A stretch of 64,000 nt of DNA from Flavobacterium geliluteum (GTDB taxonomy: Bacteria > Bacteroidota > Bacteroidia > Flavobacteriales > Flavobacteriaceae): assembly GCF_017948595.1 (NCBI RefSeq), contig NZ_JAGFBV010000027.1:1-64000 (forward strand), written 5' to 3'. This document shows, one piece after another, positions 1-7,243 of the stretch (position 1 is the first letter of the stretch; each line of letters begins with the position of its first letter). The translations under genes were made by a program, and so were the position numbers. A model generated the notes under the pieces. It did no database searches. It had not been told where the DNA came from and saw only the letters and a program-made list of their open reading frames with translations.

Positions 1-48
1 ATATATAGACTATTACAATAATGATCGAATAAAACTTAATTTAAAAGG

Positions 49-80
49 AATGAGCCCGATACAATATCGAGCTCATTATT
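49..80. terminator. Hairpin, probable terminator of a gene left of the window
   Basis: Arms 49-61 (AATGAGCCCGATA) and 65-77 (TATCGAGCTCATT) pair with one mismatch around a 3-nt loop, followed by a T-rich stretch. Nothing else recognisable lies before position 268. Confidence 0.5.
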
Positions 81-267
81 ATCAAATTTAATTATAAATT
101 CGTCTAAACTTTTGGGTGCAGTCCAAATTTTAAAATCTGTCGGGTTTCTTTTTTAATAGTGTTTTTTGTTTTTAATTGAAATTCAATTCTAAATCGGTAT
201 AAAAAGGAAGAATTGAAGCAAGTATTTCTGTATTAATTGTTAAGTTTGAAGAACTAAATTTCAAAAC

Positions 268-1734
268 ATGAAAAATAAAATAATTTTAGGATTACTGCTT
301 AGTGCAGGTATTGTTGCTGCGCAAGGAATCAAAAAGCCTCTAGTTGCTGCCATTACAGAAAAAGATCTTAAAACCGATATGTATCAAATGGCAGGTGATC
401 ATTTTAACGGTCGCGAAGCGGGAACATTAGACGAATTAAAGGTTTCGATGTGGTTGGCCAATAAAGCAAAAGAAGCAGGAATGGCTCCGGCAGGTGATGA
501 CGGAACTTATTTCCAATTTTTTGATTTGTACAGACATCAGGTTTCGCCTAATACAAAATTTAAAATTGGTAAAAAAGAATATAAATTATGGAGCGAAGTT
601 TTGGTTGCCGAAGCGACCAATACAAAAGTTGAAGCTTCGTTATTGTATTTAGGTGCCGCAACAAAAGAAGAAATCGAAAAGACAGATGTTAGCGGAAAAG
701 CAGTTGTTTTATTAGCATCTAAAGAGGGTATAGCAGATGATATTTCGCTTTTTGACAGACGTTATCCGGGACTTGTAAGAACTAAATATTATGACCTTTT
801 GGTAAAAAAAGGAGCGGCAGCATTAATCTTTATTACCGATGATTTAGCAGAACAAAGCTGGTCTCAGGTAGAGCCTCAAATGACAAGAGGTATTTACGGT
901 ATCGAAGGTTTTCGTGATAAAGTGGCTGTTACAATGCCCGTTTTTTGGTTACACAAAGATCAGTTAGAATTTTTAAAAAACACAAAAGAACTTCTTTCAA
1001 CAGAAGTGTTTACAGAAACCTATAAATATCCATCAGTAAATGTGGTGGGGCGAATTGACGGAACAGATGCCAAATTGAAAAGTGAAAATGTGCTTTTTAG
1101 TGGTCATCAGGATCACGATGGTGTGAGGCAAAAATACGGTCAGGATTCTATTTATAACGGAGCCGATGACAATGCCAGTACTTGCGTTGCCATGTTGGCC
1201 ATTGCAAGGGCTTATAAAATACAACCAGGAAAAAGAAGTGCATTATTTGTTTTTCACGGTTCTGAAGAGCGAGGTTTGTTAGGTTCAAGATGGTATGCAG
1301 CCCATCCAACAGTGCCGGAAGCCTCTATTGTAGCAGTTCTAAATGGTGATATGATTGGAAGAAATGATGTAAATCAGGCGGCTTTGTTGGGCTCTAGTTC
1401 TCCTCACGAAAACTCCTCTGATTTGGTTGCTATTGCTAAAAGAGCAAATGATGAAGGACCAAAATTTGATCTTGACAAACTTTGGGACAAACCAGAGCAT
1501 CCGGAGTATTTTTATTTCCGTTCAGACCATTTACCTTATGCGCGAAAAGGAATTCCGTCTGTATTTTTTACCAGTGTTTTGCATAGCCAATACCACACTC
1601 CAATGGATGAGTCTGAGAATATTGATTATAAAAAATTACACAAAATGACCGAATGGATGTATCGCACAGGTTGGATTTTATCAAATGATACCAATCGTCC
1701 TAAAACTTTACCCAACGTAAAATTGGAGCGATAG
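268..1734 (+). CDS. Secreted M28-family zinc peptidase with PA-domain insert
   Basis: Predicted exported metallopeptidase of 488 aa. Residues 1-19 form a signal peptide ending VAAQ. The M28 zinc and catalytic residues are all visible: H280-x-D282 in GHQDHDG, D301 in ADDNAS, the E333-E334 pair in GSEERG, D361 in NGDMIG and H443 in QYHTP. Residues of about 120-240 fit a protease-associated domain inserted before the catalytic core, as in many bacterial M28 aminopeptidases. It is probably periplasmic or surface-associated and releases N-terminal residues from peptides; the exact substrate cannot be read. It is transcribed alone and converges on metK across a shared terminator. Confidence 0.88.
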   Translation: MKNKIILGLLLSAGIVAAQGIKKPLVAAITEKDLKTDMYQMAGDHFNGREAGTLDELKVSMWLANKAKEAGMAPAGDDGTYFQFFDLYRHQVSPNTKFKIGKKEYKLWSEVLVAEATNTKVEASLLYLGAATKEEIEKTDVSGKAVVLLASKEGIADDISLFDRRYPGLVRTKYYDLLVKKGAAALIFITDDLAEQSWSQVEPQMTRGIYGIEGFRDKVAVTMPVFWLHKDQLEFLKNTKELLSTEVFTETYKYPSVNVVGRIDGTDAKLKSENVLFSGHQDHDGVRQKYGQDSIYNGADDNASTCVAMLAIARAYKIQPGKRSALFVFHGSEERGLLGSRWYAAHPTVPEASIVAVLNGDMIGRNDVNQAALLGSSSPHENSSDLVAIAKRANDEGPKFDLDKLWDKPEHPEYFYFRSDHLPYARKGIPSVFFTSVLHSQYHTPMDESENIDYKKLHKMTEWMYRTGWILSNDTNRPKTLPNVKLER

Positions 1735-1853
1735 AACTTGCAAGATGTTGTAATAAAGTAAGAAAAAATCAGTTTTGTGTGCATTTTTACTTTCGTGAAA
1801 ACACAAAAAAACAGATTGAAATAATTTTAAATCAGCTGTTTTGATCAAAATAT

Positions 1854-1889
1854 AAAAGGCTTTCTACACGTGTAGAAAGCCTTTTTGTT
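1854..1889. terminator. Bidirectional intrinsic terminator between M28 peptidase and metK
   Basis: A perfect 32-nt palindrome (AAAAGGCTTTCTACAC at 1854-1869 and its complement at 1870-1885) has A and T tracts at its ends, so it can stop transcripts of both convergent genes. Confidence 0.85.
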
Positions 1890-1908
1890 AGGTATATTGT
1901 AGATGAAT

Positions 1909-3159
1909 TTACAATCCAAAAGCAGTTTTTACTTGGTCAACAAAATCAAGTTTTTCCCAAGTAAACAATTCTACAATAACAGTTTTTTCGTTTCCTCCAG
2001 GAGCAGAAAAAGTTTTAGTTACGGTTTCTGGTTTGCGTCCCATGTGTCCGTAAGCAGCAGTTTCGCTATATATTGGGTTTCTTAATTTCAAACGTTGTTC
2101 GATAAAGTAAGGACGCATATCAAAGATTGCTTCTACTTTTTTAGCGATTTCACCGTTAGTCAAATTTACTTTAGAAGTTCCGTAAGTATCAATAAAAATT
2201 CCCATTGGTTCAGCAACTCCAATAGCATAAGAAACCTGCACCAAGATTTCGTCAGCAACACCGGCAGCAACTAAGTTTTTAGCGATATGACGTGTTGCAT
2301 ACGCAGCACTTCTATCTACCTTACTTGGGTCTTTTCCTGAAAAAGCACCACCACCGTGAGCACCTTTTCCTCCATAAGTATCCACAATGATTTTTCTTCC
2401 TGTTAAACCAGTATCTCCGTGAGGTCCTCCGATAACGAATTTTCCTGTTGGGTTGATGTGGTAGTTGATTTTATCATTGAATAAATGAGCGTGAGTTGGA
2501 TTTTTTGCGATGATCCTAGGAATCAAAATTTCGATGATATCCTTTTTAATTTTTGCCAACATGGTCGCTTCTTCATCAAAATCATCATGCTGAGTCGAGA
2601 TTACAATCGCATCAATACGAGTTGGTTTGTTGTCGTCGCTATATTCTAAAGTTACTTGTGATTTTGCATCAGGACGTAAATAGGTAATCTCTTTGTTTTC
2701 ACGTCTTAAAATAGCCAGTTCCTGCAATAATTTATGTGATAAATCAAGCGCAAGCGGCATAAAATTTTCGGTTTCATTAGTAGCATAACCAAACATCATT
2801 CCTTGATCACCCGCACCTTGCTCTTCTGGCTTAGCTCTGTCAACACCTTGATTAATATCTGCTGATTGTTCATGAATTGCAGATAAGATTCCGCAAGAAT
2901 TTGCTTCAAACATATATTCGCTTTTGGTGTAACCGATTTTACGAATTACATCACGAGCGATTTGCTGTACATCAAGATACGTATTTGATTTTACTTCTCC
3001 TGCCAAAATTACTTGACCAGTGGTAACCAAAGTTTCACAAGCTACTTTTGAGTCAGCATCAAATGCCAAAAAGTTGTCAATTAATGCATCCGAAATTTGA
3101 TCTGCAACTTTGTCTGGATGCCCTTCACTAACAGATTCTGACGTAAATAAATAAGCCAT
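1909..3159 (-). CDS. metK: S-adenosylmethionine synthetase
   Basis: Makes S-adenosylmethionine from methionine and ATP in the cytoplasm. The 416-aa product has the family hallmarks: the N-terminal ATP-binding GHPDK (about residues 14-18), the GAGDQGMMFGYA block near 118-129 and the phosphate-binding GGGAFSGKDPSKVDRSAAY loop near 270. Length is close to that of the E. coli enzyme (384 aa) with small insertions. It is monocistronic and divergent from the metY operon. A long structured leader (3191-3330) and a good promoter (3336-3343) precede it, so expression is probably fed back by SAM. Identification is secure. Confidence 0.97.
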   Translation of the reverse strand: MAYLFTSESVSEGHPDKVADQISDALIDNFLAFDADSKVACETLVTTGQVILAGEVKSNTYLDVQQIARDVIRKIGYTKSEYMFEANSCGILSAIHEQSADINQGVDRAKPEEQGAGDQGMMFGYATNETENFMPLALDLSHKLLQELAILRRENKEITYLRPDAKSQVTLEYSDDNKPTRIDAIVISTQHDDFDEEATMLAKIKKDIIEILIPRIIAKNPTHAHLFNDKINYHINPTGKFVIGGPHGDTGLTGRKIIVDTYGGKGAHGGGAFSGKDPSKVDRSAAYATRHIAKNLVAAGVADEILVQVSYAIGVAEPMGIFIDTYGTSKVNLTNGEIAKKVEAIFDMRPYFIEQRLKLRNPIYSETAAYGHMGRKPETVTKTFSAPGGNEKTVIVELFTWEKLDFVDQVKTAFGL

Positions 3160-3190
3160 AATAATTTATTAAATTAAAATTAATTTGAGG

Positions 3191-3330
3191 GAATACAGGT
3201 GGGCAGTAAGGCTAAAGGAGAGTTTCTGCTTTAGCATTTTTTACTACTGAAATCTAAATCTTTCAGCATTCATAACGAAACCTTTCATTATGAAGAGGTT
3301 GCAATCAGTTCAAATTTTTCCTCTGTATTC
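3191..3330 (-). promoter_or_regulatory. Structured metK leader, probable SAM riboswitch (divergent SAM-I-like)
   Basis: On the minus strand, GAATACAG (3330-3323) closes perfectly with CTGTATTC (3198-3191) as an 8-bp P1. Inside are a GAGG/CCTC helix containing the phrase TGATTGCAACC, a 10-bp hairpin (CATAATGAAA/TTTCGTTATG), a CTGAAA/TTTCAG hairpin and a perfect GCTAAAG/CTTTAGC hairpin. The GCAACC and ATGCTAAA phrases recall SAM-I riboswitches, but the usual GAGGGA...GATGAA kink-turn text is absent. A SAM-sensing role is inferred from the metK position and the fold; ligand binding is not shown. Confidence 0.6.
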
Positions 3331-3335
3331 GAGTG

Positions 3336-3343
3336 CAAAGGTA
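3336..3343 (-). promoter_or_regulatory. metK promoter (-7 box TACCTTTG)
   Basis: The minus strand reads TACCTTTG, an exact match to the Bacteroidota -7 box TAnnTTTG, with a TTG 18 nt upstream. Transcription would start just before the P1 helix of the metK leader, supporting both calls. Confidence 0.75.
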
Positions 3344-3448
3344 TAAAACCATTTTGATTTGCAAATTAAAGTTCTGCTTTTTTTAATTTTATAAACATAA
3401 ATTTAACATATTATACTAATTTGATAGGATAATAGAAATTATTTTGCT

Positions 3449-3495
3449 TTTTGTTTGGTGGTGTGAAAAAAAGTCCTCAAATTTGCCAAACAAAA
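3449..3495. repeat. 10-bp inverted repeat upstream of leader peptide 1
   Basis: TTTTGTTTGG (3449-3458) and CCAAACAAAA (3486-3495) are perfectly complementary across 27 nt, ending 10 nt before the ATG of leader 1. It could be an operator or a 5' UTR stem. Apart from the metK promoter and this repeat I see nothing in 3344-3505. Confidence 0.45.
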
Positions 3496-3505
3496 CAAGT
3501 AGAAA

Positions 3506-3574
3506 ATGAATTTAATTATTAAAAATATGTGTTGTATGATGCCGGAAATTACCGCAGAGCTCGCTATTGTTTAG
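3506..3574 (+). CDS. Met/Cys-rich leader peptide 1 (attenuator)
   Basis: A 22-codon ORF beginning MNLIIKNMCCMM, followed by PEITAELAIV. Codons 8-12 are Met-Cys-Cys-Met-Met, the expected ribosome-stalling stretch of a methionine/cysteine attenuator. Its 3' part contains GCAGAG (3554-3559), complementary to CTCTGC in the 5' arm of the terminator that follows. It resembles leader 3 (MNLIVDKMCY) in sequence and position. The peptide itself is probably not a functional protein. The call rests on start, codon content, RNA pairing and recurrence. Confidence 0.75.
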   Translation: MNLIIKNMCCMMPEITAELAIV

Positions 3575-3599
3575 TACTTAAATCTAAAAATACCAATAG

Positions 3600-3630
3600 A
3601 ACCTCTGCCAATCGCGGAGGTTTTTTTTTG
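3600..3630 (+). terminator. Attenuator terminator 1
   Basis: AACCTCTGC (3600-3608) pairs with GCGGAGGTT (3614-3622) with one G-U, followed by a run of T. The 5' arm can instead pair with GCAGAG inside leader 1, giving a mutually exclusive antiterminator. Confidence 0.85.
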
Positions 3631-3724
3631 ATAAATTGAAAAAGAGTTTAAATCATATAAGTTTTGAGTTAGTAAAATTTTAATGGAAGTCCATTACTTA
3701 CGATCAAAAATAAAAATTAAGAAA

Positions 3725-3805
3725 ATGAATAACTCAGTAGTAAATAATATGATGATGTGTTGTAAGATGCCGATGTGCATCCCAATCTGCTATTGCCAAA
3801 AGTGA
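3725..3805 (+). CDS. Met/Cys-rich leader peptide 2 (attenuator)
   Basis: A 26-codon ORF starting MNNSVVNNMMMCCKMPMC and ending IPICYCQK. It has six Met after the start and five Cys, an extreme composition for such a short frame. CCAAAAG (3796-3802), immediately before the stop, is the exact complement of CTTTTGG in the following terminator, so a ribosome reaching the stop would mask it and one stalled at the Met/Cys codons would expose it. Family logic is that of trp-type attenuation; the amino acid sensed is inferred. Confidence 0.8.
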   Translation: MNNSVVNNMMMCCKMPMCIPICYCQK

Positions 3806-3835
3806 AAGAGTAAATCTTTGTTATAGTTCAACTAT

Positions 3836-3873
3836 AAGCCCTTTTGGTAAGCCATCCAAGAGGGCTTTTTTAT
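3836..3873 (+). terminator. Attenuator terminator 2
   Basis: AAGCCCTTTTGG (3836-3847) pairs with CCAAGAGGGCTT (3856-3867) with one G-U, then a T run. Its stem resembles terminator 4 (7115-7153), supporting duplication of the whole module. Confidence 0.88.
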
Positions 3874-3897
3874 TTCGATAAATTAAAATTAAAAATC

Positions 3898-4068
3898 ATG
3901 AAAACAATATATAGAATCATAAAAATACTGACATCAAAAAAAGTGATCAGTGCCATTAGAAGTCAGACTATAAAACTAAATATACTTAGAGGAGTATTGT
4001 ATTCGGATGAACTGAATTCATTGCATTTACAAATGTATTCGGCTGATAATGAAATGCTTTTTGTCTAA
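3898..4068 (+). CDS. Small protein of the MYSxxNExLF family, copy 1
   Basis: A 56-aa product starting MKTIYRIIKILTSKK and ending SLHLQMYSADNEMLFV. I do not recognise it. It is basic at the N-terminus and shares its start (MKTI) and C-terminal pattern (NSLxLxMYSxxNExLF then V or I, at the very end) with the 68-aa protein at 7244-7450. Both follow a pair of leader-peptide/terminator units. The ATG at 3898 is chosen over an upstream extension because that extension would run through terminator 2. It lies 56 nt before metY and is probably co-transcribed. It may be a regulatory small protein or a third leader; no function is claimed. Confidence 0.65.
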   Translation: MKTIYRIIKILTSKKVISAIRSQTIKLNILRGVLYSDELNSLHLQMYSADNEMLFV

Positions 4069-4124
4069 AAAATAATGTATCAATACGTATCAAATTATTA
4101 ATCTTATCAAAAAACCAAGAAATC

Positions 4125-5426
4125 ATGAGCACACAAAAATTTGCAACAAACGCATTACATGCCGGACACGATGTTACTAAAAATGGAGGAACACGAGCAG
4201 TTCCTATCTATCAAACATCATCGTATGTTTTTAATAATTCAGAGCATACGGCCAATTTATTTGGTCTGGCCGAGGCGGGATTTATTTATACACGATTAAA
4301 TAATCCTACAAATGATGTCCTCGAACAACGATTGGCAGCCCTAGAAGGCGGAATCGGAGCGGTAGTTACAGCGTCTGGAGCCGCCGCTATTTCGACCACT
4401 TTTCTGACTTTGCTAAAAGCGGGCGATCATATCGTAGCATCAAATAGTCTGTATGGCGGAACCTATAATCTATTAAAGGTAACTTTGCCTCGATTAGGAA
4501 TTACGACAACCTTTGTAGATCCTTCAAAACCAGAAAATTTTACAAAAGCAGCCCAAGAAAATACCCGAGCTTTTTTTATTGAATCGTTGGGGAATCCAAA
4601 ATTGGATGTTTTAGATGTGAAAGCCATTTCGGCGCAAGCCAAAAACTTCAAGGTTCCTTTGATCGTTGATAATACAGTAGCCACGCCCTATTTATTAAAT
4701 CCGATTGAGCACGGAGCCAACATCGTGATTCATTCTCTTACCAAATATATTTCAGGAAATGGGACTTCGCTCGGAGGCGTCATTATTGATGCAGGAACTT
4801 TTGATTGGTCTAACGGAAAATTCCCGGAATTTACAACACCTTCCGCAGGATATCACGGGTTGGTGTACCATGAAGCTTTAGGAAATGCAGCGTTTATTGC
4901 TAAAGCCAGAATCGAAGGATTAAGAGATTTTGGATCAGCTTTGAGTCCGTTTAATGCTTTTCAAATCATTCAGGGATTAGAAACATTGCCCATCCGAATC
5001 AAAAAACACAGCGAAAATGCGCTGGCTTTGGCAACCTGGTTAGAAAAACAGGAAGAAGTTGTGTGGGTAAATTATCCAGGTTTAAAATCGAGTAAATATT
5101 ATGATTTAGCGCAGGAATATTTGCCAAAAGGGCAAAGCGGCATTATAACTTTTGGTTTGAAAGGTGGTTTTGAAGCGGCCAAAAAAGTAGCCGATGAAAC
5201 CCAATTATTCTCGCTTTTGGCCAATATTGGCGATACCAAATCACTCATTATTCATCCCGCAAGTACCACGCATCAACAATTGTCTGATGATGAGCAATTA
5301 GAGACAGGCGTTTCAAAAGATTTGATTCGACTTTCTGTCGGAATCGAAGATATCGAGGATTTAATTGAAGATTTGAAAACCGTTTTCGCAAGTGTTGCTC
5401 AATCTCAATACAGTCTTAAAAATTAG
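4125..5426 (+). CDS. metY: O-acetylhomoserine sulfhydrylase (MetY type)
   Basis: PLP enzyme of the Cys/Met metabolism family that forms homocysteine from O-acetylhomoserine and sulfide in the cytoplasm. At 433 aa it has the long MetY length. It opens with FATNALHAGHD, has the YTRLNNPTNDVLEQRLAALEGG block near 65-86 and the PLP-binding lysine K207 in HSLTKYISG. The substrate would come from MetX (7822) and the sulfide from the cys operon at 15.4 kb. It is the first enzyme gene after attenuator module 1, so methionine/cysteine control is likely. The O-acetyl rather than O-succinyl substrate is inferred from metX. Confidence 0.9.
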   Translation: MSTQKFATNALHAGHDVTKNGGTRAVPIYQTSSYVFNNSEHTANLFGLAEAGFIYTRLNNPTNDVLEQRLAALEGGIGAVVTASGAAAISTTFLTLLKAGDHIVASNSLYGGTYNLLKVTLPRLGITTTFVDPSKPENFTKAAQENTRAFFIESLGNPKLDVLDVKAISAQAKNFKVPLIVDNTVATPYLLNPIEHGANIVIHSLTKYISGNGTSLGGVIIDAGTFDWSNGKFPEFTTPSAGYHGLVYHEALGNAAFIAKARIEGLRDFGSALSPFNAFQIIQGLETLPIRIKKHSENALALATWLEKQEEVVWVNYPGLKSSKYYDLAQEYLPKGQSGIITFGLKGGFEAAKKVADETQLFSLLANIGDTKSLIIHPASTTHQQLSDDEQLETGVSKDLIRLSVGIEDIEDLIEDLKTVFASVAQSQYSLKN

Positions 5427-5452
5427 TTTTTTGTTTTTTGTTTGAAAAATTG

Positions 5453-5490
5453 CCTTTAGCGATGTGAGTTTTGCTAAAGGTGATTTTTTT
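5453..5490 (+). terminator. Terminator-like hairpin between metY and the HSD-like gene
   Basis: CCTTTAGC (5453-5460) and GCTAAAGG (5473-5480) pair perfectly around a 12-nt loop, followed by TGATTTTTTT. It lies 25 nt before the start of the next gene and could limit read-through from metY. Confidence 0.65.
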
Positions 5491-5514
5491 AAGAATTTAT
5501 TTAATAGATACGGT

Positions 5515-6603
5515 ATGTCAAAGCTTAAAATAAACATTGTTCTGTTTGGAATCGGGAACATCGGAAGCACTCTAATCAACCAGATTGTAGAAAGTCAGGA
5601 GTTTTTTCTGGAAAGTAAAAATATCGATTTTCATTTTCCGATTATCACTAATTCTAACGTGGCTTTTTTCGAAAAAGAAGGTGTCGGTTATGCATGGGAA
5701 ACCAATTTTTTGCAGTTGGCGGTTCCTTTTAGAGTAGAAGATATTATTGAATTTGCCAAAGAAAATGAGTTCGAAAATTTAATTGCCGTAGACGCCACCG
5801 CCAGCAATGAATTGATAGATCATTATACTACTTTGATTCAAAACGGATTTAATATTGTGGCGGTAAACAAAAAAGCCAATACATTGTCGATTGATTTGTA
5901 CAAAGAAATCCGTGAGAATTTAAAAAAGTACGATAAAGAATTTCTCTACGAAACGTCTTTAGATATCGGGTTTCCGGTACTACAAACTCTGAGAGATCTG
6001 TATTATTCAGGAGAAAAAATCACTAAAATAAGAGGTGTTTTTTCTGCTAATCTGAGTTATGTTTTTAATCGTTTTTCTGCCGAAGAGACTTCTTTTTCTT
6101 CTATTTTAAAAGATGCGAGTTTGCTAGGATTAATGCGTGCGACATTCAGAGAGGATTTATCTGGAAATGACACGGCAAAAAAACTGCTTATTCTGGCAAG
6201 AGAAATTGGTAAAGATGTTGAATTATCAGATATAAAAATAAATTCACTTATAAAGGAGGGACATTTAGAAAAAAACGGAATTCTTAATAAAGAGGCTTTA
6301 GATAAATCATACAAAATCGCAAAAATAACCCAAGCTGAAAATCATGTTTTACGATATATAGGCGAATATGATGTGGAAAAAAATAAGATGGAGGTAAAAT
6401 TGGTCTCTGAACCAAGTAGTTCTTCTGTTGCTCAATTAAAGGGTGCCGATACAATTTTTGAAATTTACACCCAATCGTATTCAGAGGCTCCTATCGTAAT
6501 ACAAAGCGGAGCAGCATGTAAACAAGCTATTTCCAGAGGATTAATTGCGGATATTCTTAAAGTGGCTGAAAAAATTAAAAATAAAGAAGCGATTTGGGCA
6601 TAA
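5515..6603 (+). CDS. Divergent homoserine dehydrogenase-like paralog
   Basis: A 362-aa protein clearly related to the C-terminal half of ThrA at 8813-11227, without an aspartokinase part. The NAD-binding FGIGNIGSTL and the lysine of AVNKKAN are kept. However, the family signature GYTEPDPREDLxGxDxxRK reads GLMRATFREDLSGNDTAKK, so the substrate-binding Glu of TEPDP is lost. SGTLSY has become SANLSY, and the QGAGAG block near the C-terminus has become QSGAAC. It may be inactive, altered in substrate or regulatory. Start ATG 5515 is preferred because the 17-codon extension would run through the upstream terminator-like hairpin and is absent from relatives. Confidence 0.8.
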   Translation: MSKLKINIVLFGIGNIGSTLINQIVESQEFFLESKNIDFHFPIITNSNVAFFEKEGVGYAWETNFLQLAVPFRVEDIIEFAKENEFENLIAVDATASNELIDHYTTLIQNGFNIVAVNKKANTLSIDLYKEIRENLKKYDKEFLYETSLDIGFPVLQTLRDLYYSGEKITKIRGVFSANLSYVFNRFSAEETSFSSILKDASLLGLMRATFREDLSGNDTAKKLLILAREIGKDVELSDIKINSLIKEGHLEKNGILNKEALDKSYKIAKITQAENHVLRYIGEYDVEKNKMEVKLVSEPSSSSVAQLKGADTIFEIYTQSYSEAPIVIQSGAACKQAISRGLIADILKVAEKIKNKEAIWA

Positions 6604-6845
6604 TTGAGAATAAACCCAAAGTATAAAAAATGTTCTTTGATAAATTGATTTGTGGGGATCGGTTAAAAGTGTATGGTAATTGGTTTTTGTAAGTTTTTGC
6701 CTTGTTTTTTTGAAACAATTTTTTTGTAAGATGTTTGATATTGAAAAATTGTAAGTTTTTATCGTTTTTTCTGATTAATTTATTGATTTTCATTTGTGTA
6801 AATAAAATAATATTTGCATATTTGTTAAACCCAAAAACTACTAAC

Positions 6846-6914
6846 ATGAATTTAATTGTCGATAAGATGTGTTATGCCATTTCGGATAAAACCGTTGGGA
6901 AGTTTTGTGGTTAA
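6846..6914 (+). CDS. Leader peptide 3 (attenuator)
   Basis: A 22-codon ORF, MNLIVDKMCYAISDKT then VGKFCG. It resembles leader 1 at the N-terminus (MNLI followed by K(N)MC at positions 7-9) but is poorer in Met and Cys. GGGAAGTTTTG (6897-6907), close to the stop, can pair with CAAAGCCTCTC (6940-6950) in 10 of 11 positions including two G-U pairs, forming an antiterminator against terminator 3. The call rests on homology to leader 1, module position and RNA pairing. Confidence 0.65.
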   Translation: MNLIVDKMCYAISDKTVGKFCG

Positions 6915-6940
6915 AATTGTAAAAAACAATATACTATAGC

Positions 6941-6976
6941 AAAGCCTCTCAAAAAACAAATGGGGGGCTTTTTAAA
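6941..6976 (+). terminator. Attenuator terminator 3
   Basis: AAAGCCTCTC (6941-6950) pairs with GGGGGGCTTT using two G-U pairs across an A-rich loop, followed by T residues. The 5' arm also pairs with the end of leader 3. Confidence 0.75.
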
Positions 6977-7021
6977 TTTAAAACAATGCAAGAATTTTTT
7001 AAAATAAAATATAAATCGCAG

Positions 7022-7084
7022 ATGAATAGTTTCCAGATAGACAAGATGGTCAATGTTGCGCCTATTTGTATAGTTATCTATTGA
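7022..7084 (+). CDS. Leader peptide 4 (attenuator)
   Basis: A 20-codon ORF, MNSFQIDKMVNVAPICIVIY. It keeps one internal Met and one Cys and a PIC motif also present in leader 2, but is the least Met/Cys-rich of the four. The possible antiterminator TCGAAAG (7088-7094), just after the stop, pairs with CTTTTGG (7120-7126) with G-U help. It may be a partly decayed copy. Confidence 0.5.
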   Translation: MNSFQIDKMVNVAPICIVIY

Positions 7085-7114
7085 TATTCGAAAGTATATA
7101 AGTTGTAACAACTT

Positions 7115-7153
7115 AAACCCTTTTGGTATCTCAATCCAAAAGGGTTTTTTTAT
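7115..7153 (+). terminator. Attenuator terminator 4
   Basis: AAACCCTTTTGG (7115-7126) pairs perfectly with CCAAAAGGGTTT (7136-7147), followed by T residues. It shares the CCCTTTTGGTA half-stem and ATCCAA with terminator 2. Confidence 0.88.
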
Positions 7154-7243
7154 TTTATCAATTTGTCAAAACAAAAAAAATACAGTAATACTGAACTTAA
7201 TATAAAAATAGCACATTTATAAACATCATAAACTAGCATAATT

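Noticed and set aside
3844..3897. Upstream start for the 56-aa small protein
   Set aside because: It begins inside attenuator terminator 2; MKTI at 3898 matches the start of the paralog.
5464..5514. Upstream 17-codon extension of the HSD-like gene
   Set aside because: It would translate through the terminator-like hairpin and has no counterpart in the ThrA HSD domain; ATG 5515 is favoured.
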